A DNA stretch of 6,373 nt from NCBI GenBank assembly GCA_026418755.1, contig JAOAAR010000117.1, forward strand, positions 1-6,373, read 5' to 3'. Made by a program: the position numbers and the translations under genes. Origin of the DNA: Planctomycetota bacterium. GTDB taxonomy: Bacteria > Planctomycetota > SKW154. The first letter of the stretch is position 1, and the number at the start of each line of letters is the position of its first letter. The notes below the pieces were generated by a model. It made no database searches. It saw only the letters and a program-made list of their open reading frames with translations, and had not been told where the DNA came from. Positions 1 through 4,889 of this stretch are shown in pieces.

Positions 1-200
1 GAATGTTACCGATAAAGGGCTACATACAGGGTGCAGGAGGGCTCGAAGAGAGGATAAACAGGTTGGTCGGAGAGGAGTGCGATATACTGTTTACTCCGCG
101 AGTTCACAGGACTGCCGGGCTAGTTTCGCTTGACCTGGAGGTTTATAATGTTTACCACAAAGGTGCCTCCGTCATCCCGGACGATTATATCTCCTTCTGA
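1..200 (+). CDS. C-terminal end of a gene cut by the left edge; possibly RecJ-type ssDNA exonuclease OB-like domain
   Basis: The frame is open to the left edge and stops with TGA at 198-200. An ATG at position 3 is probably internal, because no ribosome binding site can be seen before it. About 65 residues are visible. The segment 'CDILFTPRVHRTAGLVSLDLEVYNV' region (residues about 26-50) has a beta-strand, short loop, beta-strand pattern. It resembles the last OB-like module of RecJ proteins, where a 'D(V/I)(A/L)F....(N)..G..S(V/L).L.V.D(V/I)' pattern is usual. That match is from memory of the family and is weak, since no catalytic DHH/DHHA1 motifs lie inside the window. The end of the gene overlaps the next gene by 53 bases in another frame, so the two are likely co-transcribed. 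Confidence that it is a real coding end is much higher than confidence in the name. Confidence 0.55.
   Translation, partial: MLPIKGYIQGAGGLEERINRLVGEECDILFTPRVHRTAGLVSLDLEVYNVYHKGASVIPDDYISF
137..141 (+). promoter_or_regulatory. Ribosome binding site deciding the glycosyltransferase start
   Basis: GGAGG lies six bases before the ATG at 148, inside the coding sequence of the preceding gene. It supports ATG 148 over the in-frame TTG at 130, which has no comparable site. Confidence 0.75.
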
Positions 201-864
201 GGCGTGCGCTGTAATTCCTGCTTACAATGAATCTTCCAGCATTGCATTTCTTGTAAGGGAGATTCTTTCGTTTGGTATCTCTGTGTTGGTGGTTGACGAT
301 GGTTCATCTGATTCCACTTTTGAGGAGGCGAGGGGGGCGGGGGCGAGGGTTATTTCTCTCGGGAAAAACTGTGGGAAGGGGGTTGCACTCACCTGTGGGC
401 TTTCTTTTGCTAAGCGGAGCCGATACAAGTTTGCTGTGGTGCTGGACGGTGATGGGCAGCATTCTCCTTCTGACGCTATGAGGTTGCTTTTGTTTCTCAA
501 GGCGCAAGATGTTGATTTGGTCATCGGTAACAGGATGGAGGAGGTGGGCAGGATGCCGTTTGTTCGCCGGTTTACGAACCGTTTTATGAGTGCGGTTCTT
601 CGTATCCTGACAGGTGCGAAGATTCCTGATACGCAATGCGGGCTTAGGGCGCTCAAACTTTCATCTTTTGACTTCTCTAAGATGAGATGCCGGAGGTTTG
701 ACTGGGAATCTGAATTGATAGTCCGTGCTGTAAGGGATAGATTGCGGATTGTGTCGGTGCCGATTGGGTGTTTTTATAATAGAGGAATGTCGAGCAAAAT
801 TAGAGTAGTTCCTGACACTTTCCGTTTTATTCTTCTGGTGCTGCGCAGTATTCTTCGGCGTTGA
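148..864 (+). CDS. Family 2 glycosyltransferase, DPM1/polyprenyl-phosphate sugar transferase-like, soluble
   Basis: This 238-residue protein is a GT-A fold glycosyltransferase that would move a sugar from a nucleotide-sugar, often onto polyprenyl phosphate in this subfamily. The order of motifs is clear: 'AVIPAYNE' (21-28), 'VLVVDDGSSDST' (46-57) for nucleotide binding, 'NCGKGVAL' (74-81), the metal-binding DxD as 'LDGDGQH' (99-105), 'GNRM' (127-130), 'DTQCGLRAL' (161-169) and 'FDWESEL' (184-190). The last three are characteristic of the DPM1-like branch. There is no membrane anchor pair after the catalytic domain, unlike GtrB/DPMS forms, so it would be cytosolic or peripheral; the C-terminus has only a short hydrophobic, basic helix. 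The ATG is chosen by its GGAGG site. The extra ~19 residues before the first strand come from the overlap with the upstream gene. Acceptor and sugar cannot be told from sequence. Confidence 0.9.
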   Translation: MFTTKVPPSSRTIISPSEACAVIPAYNESSSIAFLVREILSFGISVLVVDDGSSDSTFEEARGAGARVISLGKNCGKGVALTCGLSFAKRSRYKFAVVLDGDGQHSPSDAMRLLLFLKAQDVDLVIGNRMEEVGRMPFVRRFTNRFMSAVLRILTGAKIPDTQCGLRALKLSSFDFSKMRCRRFDWESELIVRAVRDRLRIVSVPIGCFYNRGMSSKIRVVPDTFRFILLVLRSILRR

Positions 865-892
865 GGCGAAGGTTGTTTTTGAGTGTTTATTA

Positions 893-1843
893 TTACAGGC
901 GGGAGATGTGTGCGATGAGGCGCACATTTGAGACGACTTCGCTTGAGAAGACGATGAGAGGAGGGTGGTTGTAGTTGAGCGGCTGGAGGCGGACTTTTGC
1001 AGGCGCTTCATAAAAAATCTGGCGGAAGAGTGGTCGCTCGCCGCGGACGCGTGCGAAGACAAAATCGCGGTTGCGCACTTCTGCTTTTGGAGAGAAGATA
1101 AGAATGTCGCCTTCCTTGAAGGAGGGCGAGCCTTGCTGTTCCATTTCGTTGCCGATGCAGAAGAGTCCGAAGGCGTTCTCATCTTCTAACTTTGGGACGA
1201 ATGCGTAATCCTCGATTTCTCCGATGGGGACCCCTTCGAGTGTGAACTCTGTTGGGTAGCCTGATGCGATACTGCCGAAGATGGGGATGGGTTTGCGTTT
1301 CGTTCCGCTTGCTTCGACCTGTCCGAGAGTGCTTTCTGTGTGCGCCTGTTTCAATCTCACAACCTGTCTTTTCAGGTCAGAGACTATCTGTTGTTGCGCA
1401 TCGAACAACTCAAAAGGGGAGAGTTTTAGTGCTTTTGTAAGTTTTGCCACGGTCTCGGGGGAGAGGTATTCTATTTCTCCTTCCTCGAGTGCTCGGATGT
1501 AAGGGGCTGTTCTCCCAATTTTGTCGCTCAACTCTTCAGGTGTAAGGTGTAACTGTCTGCGACGCTGTCTGATTATTTTGCCAATGTCAAGTGTTAGGTG
1601 GCGTAAGTCTATATCTTCGACGGTGGCTGCATTTCCTTTTTCGCCTCTTTTTTCGAAGAAGTAGGAGGGGGAGACGCCGAGTGCAGTGGAGATTCTTTCG
1701 AGCATTTTCGCATCTATTCTCCGTTGCCCTTTTTCCAGGCGCGACATCTGCGATTGGCTCAAGCCGACTTTCTCTGCCAGTTCCTTGCTTGTCATCTGCT
1801 TCTTCTCGCGTAGGATTCTTATCTCAAGCCCTATGTCTGCCAT
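893..1843 (-). CDS. Transcription regulator with two HTH-XRE domains and a LexA/S24-like domain lacking catalytic residues
   Basis: The product has 316 residues. Domain 1 (about 5-63) is a classic XRE helix-turn-helix, with 'MTSKELAEKVGLSQSQMSRLEKGQ'-type helices at 17-40. Domain 2 (about 85-147) repeats the fold, with 'LTPEELSDKIG' (100-110) and 'LEEGE' (119-123). A short helical linker (148-170, probably coiled) leads to a LexA/repressor-like S24 domain (about 185-316) opening with 'IPIFGSIASGYP', the counterpart of the cleavage-site region. In LexA the nucleophile sits in a G-x-S-M motif; here it reads 'GNEM' with Glu233. The catalytic Lys of 'ARIDDEVTVKRL' aligns with Phe273 in 'ARVRGERPLFRQ'. 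The Ala-Gly cleavage pair reads Ser194-Gly195. It is therefore probably a DNA-binding regulator that cannot self-cleave. The gene ends 28 bases from the convergent glycosyltransferase and has its own promoter. Targets are unknown. Confidence 0.9.
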   Translation of the reverse strand: MADIGLEIRILREKKQMTSKELAEKVGLSQSQMSRLEKGQRRIDAKMLERISTALGVSPSYFFEKRGEKGNAATVEDIDLRHLTLDIGKIIRQRRRQLHLTPEELSDKIGRTAPYIRALEEGEIEYLSPETVAKLTKALKLSPFELFDAQQQIVSDLKRQVVRLKQAHTESTLGQVEASGTKRKPIPIFGSIASGYPTEFTLEGVPIGEIEDYAFVPKLEDENAFGLFCIGNEMEQQGSPSFKEGDILIFSPKAEVRNRDFVFARVRGERPLFRQIFYEAPAKVRLQPLNYNHPPLIVFSSEVVSNVRLIAHISRL

Positions 1844-1848
1844 TTCGG

Positions 1849-1854
1849 CTCTCC
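1849..1854 (-). promoter_or_regulatory. Ribosome binding site of the double-HTH regulator
   Basis: On the - strand GGAGAG lies five bases before the ATG at 1843. It fixes this start and leaves a leader of only about 20 bases from the predicted transcription start. Confidence 0.7.
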
Positions 1855-1858
1855 ATTA

Positions 1859-1890
1859 TGCTATACTCAATTATAATTGCCAATATAGCA
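1859..1890. promoter_or_regulatory. Nested palindromes over the regulator promoter, probable operator
   Basis: CAATTATAATTG (1868-1879) is a perfect 12-base palindrome that contains the -10 box. It is framed by an inverted repeat, TGCTATA (1859-1865) and TATAGCA (1884-1890), whose centre is one base from the inner centre. A dimeric HTH regulator bound here would block its own promoter. AT-rich DNA produces chance palindromes, but the placement on the promoter and the nested arms make an operator likely. Confidence 0.5.
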
Positions 1891-1898
1891 ATCATCAA
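1870..1898 (-). promoter_or_regulatory. Sigma-70-type promoter of the double-HTH regulator
   Basis: Reading the - strand, TTGATG (1893-1898) and a perfect TATAAT (1870-1875) are separated by exactly 17 bases. Predicted transcription would begin near 1863, about 20 bases before the ATG at 1843. This is the best-matching promoter in the window. The organism's sigma factor preference is not known, so activity is inferred. Confidence 0.7.
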
Positions 1899-2030
1899 CC
1901 TCTTTCTCAACAAATTTTGAAAACTCATTGACAGAATCGTAACAATTTGATGGAAGAGGATGGAAAGGAGACGGTTTCTTGTCATTTTCTCCTGTCTCTT
2001 GTCACAAAATAGGGGCGGGTTTTCGGCGTC

Positions 2031-2040
2031 AAAGGAGGTG
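2031..2040 (+). promoter_or_regulatory. Unpaired strong Shine-Dalgarno-like sequence upstream of the true site
   Basis: AAAGGAGGTG is a near-perfect complement of the 16S rRNA tail, yet no usable start lies behind it: the adjacent GTG reads GTG GAG TAG. The real site is AGGAGG at 2053-2058. This one may act as a ribosome standby site or be chance in G-rich DNA. Confidence 0.35.
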
Positions 2041-2052
2041 GAGTAGAAAGAG

Positions 2053-2058
2053 AGGAGG
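2053..2058 (+). promoter_or_regulatory. Ribosome binding site of the exported coiled-coil protein
   Basis: AGGAGG lies eight bases before the ATG at 2067. It selects this ATG over the out-of-frame ATGs at 2059 and 2063, which are too close to it and do not lead into the long frame. Confidence 0.7.
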
Positions 2059-2066
2059 ATGAATGG

Positions 2067-3209
2067 ATGGTTAGGTTTGTGAGTTTTGTTATGATGATGG
2101 TGGTTGTGGGGGTGGCGTCTGGTGATGTGGTTATTCTGCGCAACGGGCATAGGCTGGAGGGTGAAGTGGTCGAGTTGAACGGACAGTTTGAGGTTAGGAT
2201 GCGTTATGGTTCGATTTTTGTCAGGAGGGAGGATGTTTTGCGCGTGGAGAGGGGGCTTGTTCCGTGGAAGGAGTTTGAGAGGCGGATGAAGGGGATAAGT
2301 GAGGATGATGTGGAAGGGGGGCGTGCTCTTATCGCTTTTTGTGAGGAGAAGGAGCTCCGCGAGGAGGTGGAGGTGGCGAGGAGGGGGTTTGTGAAGGCGT
2401 TAAGGGGGGAGTATCGGAGGCGCAGGGAGCGGGCGGGGAGTGATATTGAGGAGATAAGGAAAGTTGCTTTTTGGTGTGATGAGATGGGGCTGAGGGAGGA
2501 GTATGAGGAGGTGATGGGAAGTTATTGGAGGATGAGGGTGGATAGTGCGTTAAAAGGTGTGGACAGAAGCGACTCGAAGGCGCTTGTTCTGCTGGCTCTT
2601 AAATTGCGGAGCGAAGGGGTTCCTGAGGTGTATTTAAGGGTTATTTTTGAGATGGCTCTACTTTATGATGGGGAGTGTTTTGAGGCGCGGCTTGCGCTTG
2701 GGATGCAGTTGTTTGAGGGGCAGTGGCTGTTTAGTTCTCAAGTGGACTTTATTCTGAGGAGGAGGGAGGATGAGCGGATGGCGCGGAGCGGGTATATATA
2801 TCTGAACGGTAAGTGGGTGCGTCCTGATGTGGCTGCAATTTTGGAGAAGGAGCGGGTGTTGCAGCGGCTGGAGAACGACTTGAGGCTTGAGGGGATGAGG
2901 CTTAAATCGTGGGAGGGCGAGATTAAGCGGAAGGAGCAGGATGTTGAATGCGAAAGGAGGCGGTTGGAGAGTGAGAGGCGTCGTTATGAGGAAGAGTTGA
3001 GAATCAGAGAGGAGACTATTCGCAGTCTGCGTTACGACAACTGCCGACTGGTGAGGGAGGTATATGATTTGCGTAATGAAAATCGCGCTCTTAAAGCGGA
3101 GAATGAGAGGCTTCGTGCGGAGAATGAGCGGTTAAGAAGGGAGTTGGAGGAGGAGAGGAGAAACTCTTCTTCGACGAATGAGGGCAGGAGTGAACGGAGG
3201 CGACGGTAG
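2067..3209 (+). CDS. Exported planctomycete-style protein with 'LRNG..LEGEV' domain, helical repeats and C-terminal coiled coil
   Basis: The product has 380 residues and no assigned function. Residues 1-19 form a signal peptide (a short basic start, then 'FVMMMVVVGVASG'), so the protein is probably periplasmic or surface. Residues 20-60 ('DVVILRNGHRLEGEVVELNG' and two more strands) form a small beta domain frequent in planctomycete exported proteins. The middle (about 78-235) is helical, with a repeated 'FCEEKELREE' (91-100) and 'FWCDEMGLREE' (135-145), then 'ARLALGMQLFEGQW' (207-220) and 'YLNGKWVRPD' (245-254). These are known as recurrent motifs in that phylum's uncharacterised proteins. 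Residues 256-365 are a long, highly charged coiled coil ending in tandem AENERLR heptads and a basic tail. The sense strand is strikingly rich in G and poor in C. The gene is divergent from the regulator and ends six bases from the convergent acidic-protein gene. A structural or scaffolding role is only a guess. Confidence 0.85.
   Translation: MVRFVSFVMMMVVVGVASGDVVILRNGHRLEGEVVELNGQFEVRMRYGSIFVRREDVLRVERGLVPWKEFERRMKGISEDDVEGGRALIAFCEEKELREEVEVARRGFVKALRGEYRRRRERAGSDIEEIRKVAFWCDEMGLREEYEEVMGSYWRMRVDSALKGVDRSDSKALVLLALKLRSEGVPEVYLRVIFEMALLYDGECFEARLALGMQLFEGQWLFSSQVDFILRRREDERMARSGYIYLNGKWVRPDVAAILEKERVLQRLENDLRLEGMRLKSWEGEIKRKEQDVECERRRLESERRRYEEELRIREETIRSLRYDNCRLVREVYDLRNENRALKAENERLRAENERLRRELEEERRNSSSTNEGRSERRRR
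3096..3137 (+). repeat. Two tandem 21-base units encoding AENERLR heptads
   Basis: Units 3096-3116 and 3117-3137 share their first 12 bases and 16 of 21 overall; both encode AENERLR. They look like a recent duplication of one coiled-coil heptad, since diverged, within the exported protein. Confidence 0.65.
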
Positions 3210-3215
3210 GGTGGG

Positions 3216-4769
3216 TTATCTTCTTCTTCGTCTTTTGTGTTCGGTGATGCGGGCTGTAATGCCTGCTTCTTTGAATCTTTCATATAGGGAGGATGCTTTT
3301 TCTCTGCTCAGTCCTTTTGCAACATTGATTATGATTCCGCCTGAGCAGATGCGCATACCCTCTTCGAGTGGTATATTCAGTTCTTCTTCCATGATTTGTG
3401 CGGCTTTGCGGCGGCGCTCTGTAGTCTCAAGGCGTGAGACTACTACTCCATAATTCTCTTCTTCGGTTACCTCTTCAGTAGTAGGCTCTTGTTCGCCTGC
3501 TATTTTTTTCTGAAGGAATGGAGGCTTCTGAAGCGATTGTGCGAGTCTCGTCGGCTTTACTGCTGGTGATTTAGAGGGTTCTTCCTCTTGCGTAAGGGGT
3601 ACAGGGCGTTTCGTCGCACGGGCCGCAGCCAATTTCTCTCTCTCTTTTTGTTTTCTCTGCTCCTCGAGGTATTTGAGCAACTCATCAGGTGGTAACTCCT
3701 CTACCGCCTTTTCTTCCTCTTCTTTTTCCCCTTCTAATACAGGAAGGGGACTCTCTTCTGGCAACTTATTCAGTTCGCTGATAAGGTCTTCTTTTTCTTC
3801 CTTCTTTTCCGCAGCTGTTACGCCAGAGACCACTTTTTCAGAGTCTTCTTCGATTTTGCCTTCCTCATCCTCTAAAATCGCTTCGCCTTCCACCTCTTCT
3901 TCCATCATCTCTTCCTTCACTTCTTCTTTCACGGTTTCTTTTTCCTCTGGAGGGGCGGACGGTTCGGTTGAAGTCTCTTCGAGTTTCTTTTCAAATGTTT
4001 CGATGTCGAGGAACTCGTTATTAATTTTGAGAGGACGGACAAGGTCTGAGGATGGAAGAGGAACGGCAAGGGGCTCTTTTTCATTAGAAGGAAGTGGCTC
4101 TTCTACTATAAGTGACTCCTCGTCAGAGGCGATTCCTTCGATGGTTGAGCCTTCTTTTTCGTCGTGCTCTTCTTCTGGCAGAGGGGTGAACTCTTCTTTC
4201 TCGTCGAGCAGTCTTTTTATCTCCTCCTGTGCTCGTGCTTCTTGCGCTTCTTCTCTGCTCATTGCTCGTAGGTGGAACATCGCGCCGCAGGCAGGGCAGG
4301 TGAATATGTTTCTTTCGTCTATCGTGAACTCGTATTTCGGCACGACCACTTTCCCTTCCACTTTTGTCTCTTTTTTCAATCCTGCTTCTTTTTGCTTTTC
4401 TTCTTGCTTTTTCGCTTCTTCTGTTATCTTCTCTTCTACGGGGGAGGGTGTCTCTTTCGATGACTCTACCTCTTTCTCCGTCTCCACGACTATTGCCAGC
4501 GGCTCAGGCCAGTCTATGCGAGGCAGATGGGCTGGGACTTTGGAGACGCTTTCTAATTCAACGCCTGCTTTAACAAGTGCTGCCATTTTTTCAATCAGGG
4601 CGTCGCAGACAGACTTTTTCAATCCTTCAAACAGAACTATGGGAGAAGAGTCTAGTATATCATTCGCCTGTCCGGGGCCAAGTTCCAGAAAGCGTTGTAG
4701 AACCCGTAATGCCTCTTCTCGCTTCTCCTTGTCAAAACCTTGTAAAACTACTCCACATTTTCCTGCCAT
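3216..4769 (-). CDS. Acidic protein with an L7/L12-C-terminal-like domain at each end and a central CPAC motif
   Basis: The product has 517 residues and is not a recognised named protein. Residues about 4-73 follow the ribosomal L7/L12 C-terminal pattern: strand 'GVVLQGF', helix, 'ANDILDSSP' (like 'AKDLVESAP'), 'FEGLKK' (like 'KEGVSK'), a helix, then 'KAGVELE' (like 'EAGAEVE'). Residues about 439-509 repeat this: 'YGVVVSRL', helices, 'INVAKGLSREKA', 'EAGITARI'. Between them lie about 360 residues of Glu/Lys-rich, Pro-containing, probably disordered chain; residues 281-300 hold ten Glu. One metal-site-like segment, 'FTCPACGAMFH' (156-166), has Cys158, Cys161 and His166 and no second CxxC. The tail is HKRRRRR. 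There is no signal peptide, so it should be cytosolic. It lies 120 bases after the aminotransferase with its own likely promoter. The L7/L12 fold suggests protein or translation-factor contact, but that is inference. An open + strand frame opposite it is a composition artefact. Confidence 0.85.
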   Translation of the reverse strand: MAGKCGVVLQGFDKEKREEALRVLQRFLELGPGQANDILDSSPIVLFEGLKKSVCDALIEKMAALVKAGVELESVSKVPAHLPRIDWPEPLAIVVETEKEVESSKETPSPVEEKITEEAKKQEEKQKEAGLKKETKVEGKVVVPKYEFTIDERNIFTCPACGAMFHLRAMSREEAQEARAQEEIKRLLDEKEEFTPLPEEEHDEKEGSTIEGIASDEESLIVEEPLPSNEKEPLAVPLPSSDLVRPLKINNEFLDIETFEKKLEETSTEPSAPPEEKETVKEEVKEEMMEEEVEGEAILEDEEGKIEEDSEKVVSGVTAAEKKEEKEDLISELNKLPEESPLPVLEGEKEEEEKAVEELPPDELLKYLEEQRKQKEREKLAAARATKRPVPLTQEEEPSKSPAVKPTRLAQSLQKPPFLQKKIAGEQEPTTEEVTEEENYGVVVSRLETTERRRKAAQIMEEELNIPLEEGMRICSGGIIINVAKGLSREKASSLYERFKEAGITARITEHKRRRRR

Positions 4770-4785
4770 AGTATCATCCTGCCAT
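4761..4785 (-). repeat. Duplicated ATGGCAGGA start segment supplying the ribosome binding site
   Basis: On the - strand ATGGCAGGA occurs at 4777-4785 and again at 4761-4769, 16 bases apart. The second copy is codons 1-3 of the acidic protein. The first copy provides AGGA (4777-4780) seven bases before that ATG, so it serves as the ribosome binding site. Read as a start, the first copy gives only Met-Ala-Gly-stop. Confidence 0.6.
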
Positions 4786-4786
4786 T

Positions 4787-4829
4787 CAAGCCGTCTTTTA
4801 TTTTAGAGAGAGACAAGCCGTTCTGTCAA
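4787..4829 (-). promoter_or_regulatory. Likely promoter of the acidic-protein gene, with a repeated ACGGCTTG
   Basis: On the - strand a perfect TTGACA (4824-4829) is followed after 18 bases by TAAAAT (4800-4805). The predicted start near 4793 leaves a leader of about 24 bases. ACGGCTTG occurs in the spacer (4814-4821) and again at the expected start of transcription (4787-4794), so it could be a regulator site. No convincing terminator separates this from the upstream aminotransferase gene. Confidence 0.5.
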
Positions 4830-4889
4830 GAAAAAGAAGAGGAGTGATAGTTAGAGGTGGGCTCAGTTGCGATTCTTGTGGTTGGCAGA

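Larger units (their letters stand above)
1899..2066 (+). promoter_or_regulatory. Leader and promoter region of the exported coiled-coil protein, no clear promoter
   Basis: This stretch has no credible gene. A perfect TTGACA occurs at 1928-1933, but no -10 box lies 16-18 bases after it. A weaker pair is TTGAAA (1917-1922) with AACAAT (1941-1946). Two copies of TCTTGTCA (1977-1984 and 1998-2005) lie 21 bases apart, and GATGGAA is repeated at 1949-1955 and 1959-1965. Any of these could be regulator sites. The true start of transcription cannot be fixed by eye. Confidence 0.3.

Noticed and set aside
222..656. A 144-codon - strand frame opposite the glycosyltransferase
   Set aside because: The + strand frame has all the glycosyltransferase motifs and a ribosome binding site. 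The reverse frame has neither motifs nor a start signal.
906..928. Hairpin TGTGCG-ATGAGG-CGCACA as a terminator for the glycosyltransferase
   Set aside because: The stem is only six pairs, the following T-run is three bases, and it lies within the coding end of the regulator. It is most likely chance.
893..1843. Phage or integrative-element repressor marking a prophage
   Set aside because: No integrase, Cro-like partner, ImmA-type protease, attachment repeat or phage gene is present, and the neighbours look like ordinary chromosomal genes.
1928..1956. Perfect TTGACA upstream of the exported-protein gene as a promoter
   Set aside because: The bases 16-18 downstream (around GATGGAAG) do not resemble a -10 box, so a single matching hexamer is not enough.
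1824..2150. A 108-codon - strand frame across the divergent intergenic region, rich in His and Asn
   Set aside because: It overlaps the starts of both flanking genes and runs through the promoter. Its His/Asn/Lys run is the reverse of GTG/ATG-rich coding DNA.
3690..3960. Repetitive TTC/CTT-rich DNA as a possible CRISPR or satellite array
   Set aside because: There are no regular repeat-spacer units. The repetition follows the Glu/Lys-rich codons of the protein on the other strand.
3673..4806. A 377-codon open frame on the + strand, rich in Ser and Phe
   Set aside because: It is the antisense of the Glu/Lys-rich acidic protein: GAA/GAG/AAG codons read backwards give TTC/CTC/CTT without stops. 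It has no ribosome binding site or recognisable domain.
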